Source: Deltaproteobacteria bacterium (GTDB taxonomy: Bacteria > Desulfobacterota > Binatia > DP-6). From it: 64,000 nucleotides of DNA. The position numbers were made by a program, and so were the translations under genes. This document shows, in pieces, positions 1 to 8,584 of the stretch. How positions within the stretch are numbered: the first letter of the stretch is position 1; each line of letters begins with the position of its first letter. Under the pieces are notes generated by a model, which searched no databases, was not told where the DNA came from, and saw only the letters and a program-made list of their open reading frames with translations. Location: contig VBKF01000110.1 of NCBI GenBank assembly GCA_005888095.1, positions 1-64,000 of the forward strand, given 5' to 3'.

Positions 1-2
1 CC

Positions 3-596
3 TGCCGCCCGCCCACCCCCTACGGCGAGTCGAAGTGCGACGGCGAGGCCCAGGTGGCCGCCTTCGCGGAGCGGACGGGCGTGCCCGCCCTCGTCGCCCG
101 GATCGGGAACACGTACGGCCCGGGAAGCCTCGGCTTCGTCCACTTCTTCCTGCGCACGCTCCTGAGCGACGACGCCGCCGCGCCGGCGCTGCCCCTCCTC
201 GGCGCGCGGCTCCTGCAGCCGATCTACGTCGTCGACCTCGTCGAGGCCCTCGTGCGCGCGCTGCGGGTGCGGCTCGCGGGCGTCTACAACTTCACCGGCG
301 ACGCCGCGACGTCGATCGGCGACTGGGTCCTCGCGCTCGCCGAGCTGCTCGGCGTGGAGGAGCTGGCGCGCGCGCGACTCGCGTCCCGCGAGGATCCCCC
401 GCCCGCGGGCGCCGCGGCCGTCCCGGAAGTCGTCTACTTCCTGCTCGCCGACGGCGACCGCATCCACCGCGCCTACAGCGATGCGAAGCTCCGCGCCGCG
501 ATCGGCGACTACCAGCGGCACACGCTCCAGCGCGGCCTCGCCGCCACGCTCGCCTGGTACGCCCAGGCGGGCGCCCTCCAGCCGGTCCTCCAATGA
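3..596 (+). CDS. NAD-dependent epimerase/dehydratase, 5'-truncated by window edge
   Basis: This is the C-terminal 197 residues of an extended short-chain dehydrogenase/reductase that probably epimerises or dehydrates a nucleotide sugar. The frame is open from the window edge. The first visible residues contain YGESK, the YxxxK catalytic Tyr/Lys pair, followed by the typical RIGNTYGPGS stretch. The N-terminal NAD-binding Rossmann half lies outside the window. The C-terminus (about residues 60-190) matches the substrate-binding lobe of the UDP-glucose 4-epimerase-like family. The next gene starts 22 bases downstream on the same strand, and glycosyltransferases follow, so a role in making a sugar donor for a surface glycan is likely. 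The exact substrate cannot be assigned. Confidence 0.85.
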   Translation, partial: CRPPTPYGESKCDGEAQVAAFAERTGVPALVARIGNTYGPGSLGFVHFFLRTLLSDDAAAPALPLLGARLLQPIYVVDLVEALVRALRVRLAGVYNFTGDAATSIGDWVLALAELLGVEELARARLASREDPPPAGAAAVPEVVYFLLADGDRIHRAYSDAKLRAAIGDYQRHTLQRGLAATLAWYAQAGALQPVLQ

Positions 597-618
597 GCTC
601 GTCGAAAGGCGGTCCCCG

Positions 619-1929
619 ATGCGCGTGACGCTCGTCTTCCCCGGCATCGCCCTCCCCGGCTTCGACAGCTTCAAGAAGCGGCCGAGCGTCGACGCCAACT
701 TCATCGACCACGGTCTCGCCTCCGTCGGCGCCGCCGCGAAGGCCGCGGGCCACGCGGTCGGCCTGATCGACCTCCGCGCGCTCAGCGGGTGGGAGCACTT
801 CCGGTCCCTGGTCCGGTCGAGCGACACCCCGGTGTGGGGCATCACCTCCTGGAGCCTCCACTATCCCGACGCCGTGCGCGCCATGCGCGTGATCAAGGAG
901 GAGCGGCCCGAGGCGGTCATCGTCCTCGGCGGCGTCCACGCGACGATCAACACGCGCCAGGTCCTGAACAACGCGCTCGCCGACCACGTCGTCACCAAGG
1001 AAGGCGAGGTGAGCTTCCCGCGGCTCCTCGCGTCGCTCGACGCCGGCGAGCAGCCGCCCCGCCTGATCGAGGGCGAGCCGCCCGACCTGGACGCCATCCC
1101 GTGGGTCGACCGCGACCTCTTCGACGTCTCGGGCGAGCTCCTGACGCCGATGGTCCCGCGCCTGCCGTTGCCGTTCATCACCACCAACGCCGGCCGCGGC
1201 TGCCCCTTCAAGTGCAACTTCTGCCAGCCGGCCGAGCGCATGGTGTTCGGCAACAAGGCGAAGATCCGCAGCGCCCAGAACGTGGTCGACGAGCTCCTCC
1301 ACCTGCGCGACCGCTACGGGTTCCGCAGCTGGATGGCGCACGACGATCTCTTCTTCCTGAACCCCAAGTGGATGCTCGAGTTCTGCGACCGCTACCAGGC
1401 CGCCGGGCTCGACCAGCCGTTCATCTGTCAGATGCGCGCCGACATGATCTGCCGCTTCGAGCCCGTCGTGCAGCGCATGGCGGAGGCCGGGCTCGCATGG
1501 GCGATGATCGGCTTCGAGAGCGGCAGCCAGCGCATCCTCGACCTCTTCGAGAAGGGCACGACGGTGGAGCAGAACCTGCGCGCGGCGGAGATCTGCCGCC
1601 AGCACGGCGTCAAGGTGTGGGCGAACATCATGTTCGGCGCGCCGAGCGAGACGAAGGCCGAGGCGCTCGAGACGGTGCGCATGGTCTGGAAGATCGGGCC
1701 GGAGCACTTCAGCCCGAGCTTCTTCACCCCGACGCCCGGCAGCGGCATGTTCGACGTCGTCGAGCGCCAGGACCTGGCCGTCGTCGACGACTTCCGCGGC
1801 TCCTGCCGCTCGCCGGACGAGGCCAAGATCCGCGGCGTCGACTACGCGTGGCTGACGCGGGCGATCGCGCTGGCGGCCGCCGGCGGCCCGGAGGGCGCGC
1901 TCGCGACGCTCGCCGGCGCCGGGGCCTGA
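619..1929 (+). CDS. B12-binding-type radical SAM protein
   Basis: A 436-residue protein with an N-terminal cobalamin-binding-like Rossmann domain (about residues 1-140) and a radical SAM barrel (about 180-400). The [4Fe-4S] motif GRGCPFKCNFC gives a canonical CX3CX2C set at Cys195, Cys199 and Cys202. The stretch MIGFESGSQRIL is a typical SAM-binding segment. The start ATG at 619 follows GAAAGG about ten bases upstream and gives the sequence MRVTLVFPG, a normal family N-terminus; an upstream ATG at 481 only reads through the preceding gene. Such proteins perform radical methylations or rearrangements on lipids, sugars or peptides. The substrate is unknown, but the gene sits between an epimerase and glycosyltransferases. 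Confidence 0.88.
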   Translation: MRVTLVFPGIALPGFDSFKKRPSVDANFIDHGLASVGAAAKAAGHAVGLIDLRALSGWEHFRSLVRSSDTPVWGITSWSLHYPDAVRAMRVIKEERPEAVIVLGGVHATINTRQVLNNALADHVVTKEGEVSFPRLLASLDAGEQPPRLIEGEPPDLDAIPWVDRDLFDVSGELLTPMVPRLPLPFITTNAGRGCPFKCNFCQPAERMVFGNKAKIRSAQNVVDELLHLRDRYGFRSWMAHDDLFFLNPKWMLEFCDRYQAAGLDQPFICQMRADMICRFEPVVQRMAEAGLAWAMIGFESGSQRILDLFEKGTTVEQNLRAAEICRQHGVKVWANIMFGAPSETKAEALETVRMVWKIGPEHFSPSFFTPTPGSGMFDVVERQDLAVVDDFRGSCRSPDEAKIRGVDYAWLTRAIALAAAGGPEGALATLAGAGA

Positions 1930-1936
1930 GGCGGCG

Positions 1937-4915
1937 ATGGAACGCGTCGCGCTCGTCAACAGCCCCTCGCTCCGCAAGCGCGCCGTGAGCCGCGGCATGG
2001 CCGGCGGCCTCGGCTTCGACGGCGCCGAGACGCTCGTCCTGCCGCCCCTCGACCTGGCGCTCATGGCGGCGACGCTGCGCGCCGCCGGCTTCGCGGTGGA
2101 GCTGATCGACGCCGACCCGCTCGGCCTCGACGATGGCCAGGTGTACGAGCGGCTCGACGGGACGTCCTACGCCGCGATCGTCGCCTCGGTCTCGCTGCCG
2201 ACGCTCGAGGCCGACGCGGCGTTCCTGGCGGGCCTCGGCGCGCGGCACCCCGAGGCCCGGGTCGTCGCCAAGACGCTCGTCCGCGAGCCGCGCGTGCTCG
2301 AGGAGCTGCTCCGGAAGAGCGGCGCCCACCTGGTCATCCACGGCGAGGCCGAGCTCGATATCGCGCGCATCGTGACCGGCGAGGTGCGCGACGGGACGGC
2401 GTGGCTCGACGACGGGAAGCTCGCGTGCCGCGCGGGCAGCCCGATCGCGGACCTCGACGCCCTGCCCCTCCCCGCGCGCGACCTCCTGCCGAACGACCGC
2501 TACGTCTACCCGCTGCTCGGCGCGCCGGTGGCCACGCTGCAGACGAGCCGCGGCTGCCCCTACCCGTGCGGCTACTACTGCCCCTACCCCCTCGTCGAGG
2601 GCAAGGCGTGGCGCGCGCAGTCGCCCGAGCGCGTCCTCGCGGAGCTCCGGGACGTCGTCGAGCGCCACGGCATCCGGAAGATCTACTTCCGCGACGCCAC
2701 CTTCACGCTCGACCAGAAGCGGGCGGCGCGCCTCTGCGAGCTCATCCGCGAGGCCGGCTGGCGGCTCGAGTGGATGTGCGAGACGCGCGTCGACTGCCTC
2801 GGCGACGCGCTCCTCGAGCAGATGGCGGCCGCGGGCTGCGTCGGCATGCTGGTCGGCGTCGAGACGGGCGACGAGGCCGTCATGCATCACAAGGAGGGGA
2901 AGAAGGGCCTCACGGTACCGAAGCTCGCCCATCTGCGCCGGCGGGCGCGCGAGCTCGGCATCCGCCTTCACTTCCTGCTGATCGCCGGCCTGCCGCACGA
3001 GACCCGCAGCTCGATCGTCGACACCTACGACCTCGTCATGCGCCACGACCCGGACACCATCGGCCTGACCGTCATCACGCCCTACCCCGGGACGCCGCTC
3101 CACGCCGAGGCCGAGCGCGAGGGCTGGATCGAATCGGCCGACTGGCGCGACTGGGGCGGCCACCAGGTGGTCATGCGCACGCCGCATCTCTCGCGCGAGG
3201 ACCTGGCGCGCGCCAAGCGCTTCATCGACGGCGGCTGGGCCCTCGTCGAGCGAGAGCGCCGGGAAGGCGCCTCGGCGGAGGTCGCGCGGCTCCGGCGGCG
3301 GCACTACGTCGAGCTGCTCACGTGGGCCTACGGCCTCGACGGCCTGCGGCGCGAGGCGCAGCGCAAGGCGCGCGCCCTCGCCGCCGCGCACGAGGTGCCG
3401 CTGACGGTCGTGATCCCCACCTACAATCGGCGCGACATCCTGAAGAAGACGCTCCTCGCCTTCTCCGCGCAGACCGTCGCGCCGGCCGAGTTCGAGGTCG
3501 TCGTCGTCGACGACGGGTCGACGGACGACACGCTCGCCATGCTCGCCGCACTGCGTACGCCGTTCGCCCTCCGCGTCCTCGCCGAGCCCCACCGCGGACC
3601 GAACGCGGCGCGCAACCGCGGCATCGCCGCGGCGCGCGGCCGGATCGTCCTCTTCACGGGCGACGACATGATCCCGGGTCCGTCCTTCCTCGAGGCGCAT
3701 CTCAAGTTCCACGGCAGCCACGGAGAAGAGCGGGACGCGCTCCTCGGCCTCATCGAGTGGTCGCCCGAGATCCGGGTGACGCCGCTCATGGAGCACGTCG
3801 TCTCGCCGGCGGGCGGGCAGCAGTTCAACTTTGCGGAGGTGCGCGACGGGAAGGCGGAGTTCAACCTCTTCTACACCTCGAATGTCTCGCTCAAGCGGAG
3901 CTTCCTCCTCCGTCAGGAAACCTGGTTCGACACCGACTTCACCTATCCCGCGTGCGACGACATCGAGCTCGGCTACCGCCTGCGCCGCCAGGGCATGGTG
4001 CTCCACTTCCGGCCGCAGGCCGTGACCTACCACCACCACGAGCTCACCACGGCCGGCTTCGTCCGCCGCCAGCGGATGGCCGGCCGCATGTCGGTCGTGC
4101 TGACGCGCAAGCACCCCGAGCTGGACGCCGCGCTGACGCGCGTCGTCGAGCAGGCGCGAGCGTCCGACGCGCTCGACGCCGCGGGGCTCGAGCGGATGCT
4201 CGAGGCCGTGCTCGAGCTCGAGAAGCCGGACCTCGACAAGCTCGGGGTGCTGCGGACGGGCGAGGAGAGCTTCGCCGCAGTCTACCGGCGGGCCGTGCTC
4301 GACCCGCTGTACGCCACGCTCCTCCAGGCGGCCTACCGTCTCGGCATCCGCGAGGGGCTCGCCGCGCCCTTCGACGTCTCGATCGCGGTGCCGGTCCACG
4401 ACGCCGGCGCCGCCCGCCGCACGCTCACCCGCCTCGCCGAGGTGACCGACGGGGTGCACTTCGAGGTCGTCGTCGTCGATGACGGCGCCACGGACGAGAC
4501 CCGGGCCTTCCTCGCCACGCTCGGCGGCGACGTGCAGATCCTGCACAACCCCGAGGCGCGGGGGGTCGTGGCCGCGTGGAACCAGGCGGCGCGACGGGCC
4601 CGCGGCCGCCACCTCGTGTTCCTCGGGCCCGGCGCCCTTCCGGGCGCGGGGTGGCTCGGGGCGCTCGTCGCTCCGGCGGAAGTCGACGCGGAGGTCGCCG
4701 TCGTCGGGGGTGCGGCAGAGTGCCCCGAGGACGCCGAGCCGCCCGTCCTCCTGGTCAGGCGCGAGCACTTCGAGGCGATCGGCGGCTTCCGCGAAGGCAC
4801 CCCGGCGGCGCTCGCCGACGTCGATCTCCGCCTTCGGGTCCGGGCTCGCGGGTGGCGCGTGGTGACCGAGCGGCGCGCGCTGGCGCCAATCCCTCTCGAG
4901 GCGGCGGCGCCGTGA
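1937..4915 (+). CDS. Radical SAM - glycosyltransferase 2 - glycosyltransferase 2 fusion protein
   Basis: A 992-residue three-part protein. Residues 1-150 resemble a B12-binding domain. Residues 195-450 form a radical SAM barrel with cysteines at 207, 211 and 215 in GCPYPCGYYC, an unusual CX3CX3C spacing. Residues 488-740 are a family 2 glycosyltransferase with VVIPTYNRR, VVVDDGSTDD, FTGDDM and a CDDIELGYRLR motif near the end of the domain. Residues 812-990 hold a second GT2 Rossmann domain with VVVDDGATDET, but its later DXD-type motif is weak, so it may be non-catalytic or incomplete. The gene starts seven bases after the preceding stop and overlaps the next gene by four bases. The likely role is to modify and glycosylate one substrate in a surface glycan or secondary-metabolite pathway; this is inference. 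Confidence 0.88.
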   Translation: MERVALVNSPSLRKRAVSRGMAGGLGFDGAETLVLPPLDLALMAATLRAAGFAVELIDADPLGLDDGQVYERLDGTSYAAIVASVSLPTLEADAAFLAGLGARHPEARVVAKTLVREPRVLEELLRKSGAHLVIHGEAELDIARIVTGEVRDGTAWLDDGKLACRAGSPIADLDALPLPARDLLPNDRYVYPLLGAPVATLQTSRGCPYPCGYYCPYPLVEGKAWRAQSPERVLAELRDVVERHGIRKIYFRDATFTLDQKRAARLCELIREAGWRLEWMCETRVDCLGDALLEQMAAAGCVGMLVGVETGDEAVMHHKEGKKGLTVPKLAHLRRRARELGIRLHFLLIAGLPHETRSSIVDTYDLVMRHDPDTIGLTVITPYPGTPLHAEAEREGWIESADWRDWGGHQVVMRTPHLSREDLARAKRFIDGGWALVERERREGASAEVARLRRRHYVELLTWAYGLDGLRREAQRKARALAAAHEVPLTVVIPTYNRRDILKKTLLAFSAQTVAPAEFEVVVVDDGSTDDTLAMLAALRTPFALRVLAEPHRGPNAARNRGIAAARGRIVLFTGDDMIPGPSFLEAHLKFHGSHGEERDALLGLIEWSPEIRVTPLMEHVVSPAGGQQFNFAEVRDGKAEFNLFYTSNVSLKRSFLLRQETWFDTDFTYPACDDIELGYRLRRQGMVLHFRPQAVTYHHHELTTAGFVRRQRMAGRMSVVLTRKHPELDAALTRVVEQARASDALDAAGLERMLEAVLELEKPDLDKLGVLRTGEESFAAVYRRAVLDPLYATLLQAAYRLGIREGLAAPFDVSIAVPVHDAGAARRTLTRLAEVTDGVHFEVVVVDDGATDETRAFLATLGGDVQILHNPEARGVVAAWNQAARRARGRHLVFLGPGALPGAGWLGALVAPAEVDAEVAVVGGAAECPEDAEPPVLLVRREHFEAIGGFREGTPAALADVDLRLRVRARGWRVVTERRALAPIPLEAAAP

Positions 4916-6348
4916 AGCTCTCGGTCCTGATCCCGGTCTACAACCGCCGCGCCGCCCTCGCCCAGTGCCTCGGCGCCCTCGCCCGGCAGACGCTCGGGCG
5001 GGACGAGTTCGAGGTCATCGTCTGCGACGACGGGTCCGACGATCAGCCCGAAGCGCTGGGAGCGGCCTTCGGCTCGGCACTGGACCTGAGGTTCGTGCGC
5101 CAGCCGCACGCGAACCGCGCGGCGGCGCTCAACACCGGCTTCCACGTCGCGCGCGGCGACGTCGTGCTCTTCACCGACAGCGACATGGTGCCGACGCCCG
5201 CGCTGCTCGAGAAGCACCGCGACTTCCACCGCCGCGATCCCCGCCCGCAGGCGGCCATGCTCGGCCACATGGACTGGTATCCGGCGCTGCCGTTGACGCG
5301 CTTCATGCGCTACATCGTCAGCGACTCGGCGTGGCAGTTCGGCTACCGCGCGCTCGCCGACGGCGCTCCCGCCACCTGGGGCTACTTCTACGGCGGAAAT
5401 TCTTCCGTCAAGCGCGAGTTCCTCGCCGCCAACGGGCGGCACGACGAGTCCTTCGCGCGCGCCGAGGACGTCGAGCTCGGGTACCGGCTCTCCCAGGCCG
5501 GCATGGAGCTCGTCTACGACGCCTCGGCCGTCAACTACCACAACCACTTCGTCACCGTGCGGGACTTCGCGCGCCGCAATCAGAACGTCGGCCGGGCGCT
5601 GGTCCAGTTCGCCGCCCGTCACCCCGAGCTCACGGGCCACCTGCCGATCTTTGCCGGTGCGGTGCTCGCGCGCGAGACGGAGCGCAGCGGCCTCTCGATC
5701 GACGGCCTGATCGCACAGGCCGAAGCGGTCGAGCGCCTCGAGCTCGCGCCGGCGCAGGAAGCGGAGATCGTACGGCTCTACGAGATGCTCCTCTCCTTCG
5801 CCCTCGGCCAGGGCGTGCGTGAGGCGCTGCAGGCGGACTTCGAAGGCGCTCCCGCCCGGGTGACGGTGATCGTGCCGACGGGCCGGCTCGACGAGCCGCT
5901 GGCCACGCCGCTTCGCGATCGGCTCCTTGCGCTCGAGCGCGGCGGCTACGAGTTCTTCCTCTTCCAGGCGGGAAGGGACGGCATCGCGCTCGACCCCACG
6001 ACCTCGCTCGGCCCCGAGGTCCTCCAGGCGTGCCGCGCGGCCGCCGTGCGCGCGCGCGGCAAGTATCTCTGCTTCGCGCATCGCGCGGACCTCGACGACG
6101 GGCGGCTGGCCAGGCTCGAGGCGGCGATCGCCGGCGAGCCAGAGGCCGGGATGGTGAGCGAGCGGCTTGCCGCGGGACGGGACGCGCTCGCCATCCCCCG
6201 CCCGCTCTTCTTCGAGTGCGGCGGCTTCGCGCAGGCGTCGGGCGACGCGGCCTTCGGGTGGCGGCTCGGGGACCGGCTCCGGTCGCTCGGCTACCGGCCG
6301 CGCGAGCTGGCCGCCACCGTCCCGCCCGGCGGTTCGCTCGCCGGGTGA
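4912..6348 (+). CDS. Glycosyltransferase family 2 with C-terminal extension
   Basis: A 478-residue protein. Residues 1-230 are a GT-A fold family 2 transferase: VLIPVYNRR at the start, VIVCDDGSDD, then FTDSDM as the metal-binding DXD and AEDVELGYRLSQ as the acceptor-side ED motif. The C-terminal half contains a degenerate second GT-like region without clear catalytic residues. The start is GTG at 4912, which overlaps the stop of the fusion gene as GTGA and implies translational coupling. The N-terminal half resembles the central domain of the preceding fusion protein in length and motifs, suggesting domain duplication within the cluster. Donor and acceptor are unknown. Confidence 0.85.
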   Translation: MKLSVLIPVYNRRAALAQCLGALARQTLGRDEFEVIVCDDGSDDQPEALGAAFGSALDLRFVRQPHANRAAALNTGFHVARGDVVLFTDSDMVPTPALLEKHRDFHRRDPRPQAAMLGHMDWYPALPLTRFMRYIVSDSAWQFGYRALADGAPATWGYFYGGNSSVKREFLAANGRHDESFARAEDVELGYRLSQAGMELVYDASAVNYHNHFVTVRDFARRNQNVGRALVQFAARHPELTGHLPIFAGAVLARETERSGLSIDGLIAQAEAVERLELAPAQEAEIVRLYEMLLSFALGQGVREALQADFEGAPARVTVIVPTGRLDEPLATPLRDRLLALERGGYEFFLFQAGRDGIALDPTTSLGPEVLQACRAAAVRARGKYLCFAHRADLDDGRLARLEAAIAGEPEAGMVSERLAAGRDALAIPRPLFFECGGFAQASGDAAFGWRLGDRLRSLGYRPRELAATVPPGGSLAG

Positions 6349-6364
6349 GGACCGGGTCTCGGCT

Positions 6365-6799
6365 CTACCAGCGCGCCGGTGGCGTCGACGTCCGCGGCCT
6401 CGACCGCGCATAGTCACCGCCGGCTACGATCGGCGCCCCACCCGGGTCGCCGTCGAACACGTAGATCCAGCACTCGACCTGCCGGCCGTCCGCGAGCGTC
6501 ACGGGACGCTTGACCCTCACGAAGAGATTTCCGGCGCGATCCTCGGGGTCGAAGGCTTCGTAGTCGTCGAGAGACGCCAGCACGTCCTTGTCCGGAACCT
6601 CGAACACCTGGCCGGAGATCACCGAGTGGGAGGACTCGTCGAGGATCGCACCCGGGTATTCTCCGAAGTCGTAGAGCCGTCCCTTCACCCGGGCGGGCCC
6701 TATCCTCCGCAGCCTCGTCACCACCGGCGTCATCTCGGCAGGCTCCTGTCCGGGGATCAGGGTCCCGTAGAGAAACACGAGCTCACTCATGTCCTTCAT
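6365..6799 (-). CDS. Gamma-glutamylcyclotransferase-like (AIG2/GGCT) protein
   Basis: A 144-residue protein of the GGCT/AIG2 fold. It shows the characteristic FLYGTL loop near the N-terminus, LDDYE in the position that carries the catalytic glutamate (about residues 77-81), and a C-terminal CWIYVF strand. Family members cleave gamma-glutamyl amine or amino-acid linkages to give 5-oxoproline; the true substrate here is not visible. Its start overlaps the stop of the adenylate cyclase gene as ATGA, so the two are translationally coupled. An alternative start nine bases downstream (MSELV) is possible. The gene converges with the glycosyltransferase gene, leaving only 16 bases and no clear terminator between them. 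Confidence 0.82.
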   Translation of the reverse strand: MKDMSELVFLYGTLIPGQEPAEMTPVVTRLRRIGPARVKGRLYDFGEYPGAILDESSHSVISGQVFEVPDKDVLASLDDYEAFDPEDRAGNLFVRVKRPVTLADGRQVECWIYVFDGDPGGAPIVAGGDYARSRPRTSTPPARW

Positions 6800-7926
6800 C
6801 GCGGCGCTTCGCTCTTCCGCCGTACCCGGTAGAGCGGTACGTCGCCCTTGACACCCTTCAGGTGGCGCGCCCCGGCGTACGACCAGGCGAACGAGTCCTC
6901 GGCTGCGTCCCGGACGGGCTTGGTCGCGAGGACGCTTCCCGGGCGGGCGAGGTCCGTGACCCGACTCGCTAAATTGACAGGAGCACCGTACCAGTCGCCG
7001 CTCTGAGGGATGGCTTGGCCGCTGGCGATCCCGGCGCGCAGCTGGGGCATCAGCTCGCTCTGTTGATCGGCCAGCGCGACGATGTCGAGCGCGGCGTGCA
7101 CCAGCGGCTCGGGGTCGGTGGAGACGAGCAGCGCCGCGTCGCCGATCATCTTGACGAGCCTGACGGGTGGTCGGGCCACGTCGACCGCCATGTCGGTGAG
7201 GCGCCGCGCCGCATTGCTGAGCTCGAGAGGAGGAACGCGCTCACCCAGCCTGGTGAAATCGACGAGATCGGCGAAGCAGACGGTGATCTGGCGCGCGAAA
7301 CCGAGACGACCGGAGACGAGCTCGGTCTGACGAATGATGTCGGTCTTGATCTGTTCTTTGAGGTGGACGCCCAGCACGTAACCGAGGAGGGGCGTAAGCA
7401 GCGGAACGAGCTGCTCGGTGGCCTGGGCGTAGCGAATGCCGAGCGTCCGCTCGCTGTCGCCCGCCTGCAGCAGCGCCTGGCCGGCAATCTCTCGCAGGGT
7501 CTCGCTGAGCCGCGACATGCTCTGTCCGACCACCTGGCTGATCAGGACGAGCGGCTCTTCCCCCAGCCCAGCCGCCCGGAACAGCGCGACCGTCTTGGCG
7601 GCCGCGAGATCACTCTCGGTGAAGGCCACCTCGGTGTCGCCGGCGTCGGTCAGGCCGAGTGCACGCCAGAGCCGCCTGAGGAGGTCGAGTGGAAGGCCGC
7701 TCTGCTCGGCAACGTCGACCGGGGTGAGACGGGCACCTTCGCGATGCAACACGCGCTCGACGGGCAGCAGCGCCAGCCGATCCTGGCGGGCTGCCTGCTG
7801 CAGCTCTTCGAGCGAGAACCCATCACGAAGGAGCTGCTGCAGGAGCTCGACGCGTTCGTGACGCGTGCGCTCGTCCTCGACGTCATCCAGTAACCCCGCC
7901 GCTTCCAGTTGTGCGATGTCGAGCAT
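6796..7926 (-). CDS. Class III adenylate cyclase with Rv1264-like N-terminal regulatory domain
   Basis: A 376-residue soluble cyclase expected to make cAMP from ATP. Residues 1-205 are an all-helical regulatory region resembling that of the mycobacterial pH-responsive Rv1264 family, and 206-370 are the class III catalytic domain. All catalytic positions can be placed: metal-binding Asp220 (CFADLVDF) and Asp263 (IGDAALL), adenine-selecting Lys259 and Asp311 (DWYGAPVN), and transition-state Asn318 and Arg322 (NLASR). This favours a genuine adenylate rather than guanylate cyclase. No membrane segment is present. The gene lies one base after a Cys-cluster gene and is coupled to a GGCT-like gene. 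The helical domain implies allosteric control, perhaps by pH or fatty acids as in relatives. Confidence 0.9.
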   Translation of the reverse strand: MLDIAQLEAAGLLDDVEDERTRHERVELLQQLLRDGFSLEELQQAARQDRLALLPVERVLHREGARLTPVDVAEQSGLPLDLLRRLWRALGLTDAGDTEVAFTESDLAAAKTVALFRAAGLGEEPLVLISQVVGQSMSRLSETLREIAGQALLQAGDSERTLGIRYAQATEQLVPLLTPLLGYVLGVHLKEQIKTDIIRQTELVSGRLGFARQITVCFADLVDFTRLGERVPPLELSNAARRLTDMAVDVARPPVRLVKMIGDAALLVSTDPEPLVHAALDIVALADQQSELMPQLRAGIASGQAIPQSGDWYGAPVNLASRVTDLARPGSVLATKPVRDAAEDSFAWSYAGARHLKGVKGDVPLYRVRRKSEAPR

Positions 7927-7927
7927 C

Positions 7928-8500
7928 TCAGCGGCCGACGACGTCCTCGCCGCACAGCTCGGCGATCTCGCTCCGGAACGCGTCCAGCACGGTTGGCCAC
8001 CCCGGGAGCTCGGCGACCGCGGCGACGCATCCCATGCGCCGCGCTGCCGGCTCGACCGTCACGCGCACGCGTGTCCTCTCGGGCTCGAGCACGAGCGGCC
8101 AGTGGCGGCAGGCGGCGGGCTTGAAGGCCGCGACTCGACGGCCGGTCCGGAGCGCGACGTGGTGGATCGAGCAGAGCGCGTGGTCGCGGGTGCGGAAGAG
8201 AAAGGGGCAGGCGCCGTCCTCGCGCGACTCGATCACCAGGTCGGGCGCATCGTCGACGAAGACGTTCGCGAAGCCGCGGCCCTCGCGCAGGACCGGCACC
8301 AGGCGCGCGAGCTCGTCCATCAGCGTGTCGATGGCGCGGACCTCGCGCCGCGAGACCTCGACCACGAGGCCGACGCAGCACGTCCGGCCGCGCGGGCAGC
8401 CGTCGGGGTAGCAGCGGTACGCGAGCTCGGTGAGCGAGGGGTCGAGCACGAAGCGCGGCGACGGGCCCGTCACCGGCGCACGTGCGCGTCTCGGCAGCAT
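7928..8500 (-). CDS. YkgJ-type cysteine-cluster protein
   Basis: A 190-residue protein with a Cys-rich zinc/iron-chelating signature: CYPDGCPRGRTCC at about residues 27-39, further cysteines in GACPFLF and ALCSIHH, and a later AACRHWP. This matches the YkgJ/DUF3109 group of proteins thought to hold a metal or Fe-S centre; no reaction is established. The ATG at 8500 was chosen because the family motif starts soon after it; the longer open frame upstream is antisense to the next gene. It is the first gene of a three-gene minus-strand unit with the adenylate cyclase and the GGCT-like protein, separated from the cyclase by one base. Confidence 0.7.
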   Translation of the reverse strand: MLPRRARAPVTGPSPRFVLDPSLTELAYRCYPDGCPRGRTCCVGLVVEVSRREVRAIDTLMDELARLVPVLREGRGFANVFVDDAPDLVIESREDGACPFLFRTRDHALCSIHHVALRTGRRVAAFKPAACRHWPLVLEPERTRVRVTVEPAARRMGCVAAVAELPGWPTVLDAFRSEIAELCGEDVVGR

Positions 8501-8584
8501 CACGCGCGCTGTCTTATCGTGTCTCGGGACCGGGGGCACGCGTCGTCCAACCGCCGCCGTCGTGCTAAAGGCCTTCCACCAACC

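Noticed and set aside
4333..6417. Long minus-strand frame opposite the glycosyltransferase genes
   Set aside because: It is an Arg/Gly/Ala-rich shadow without motifs; the + strand frames carry clear GT2 signatures.
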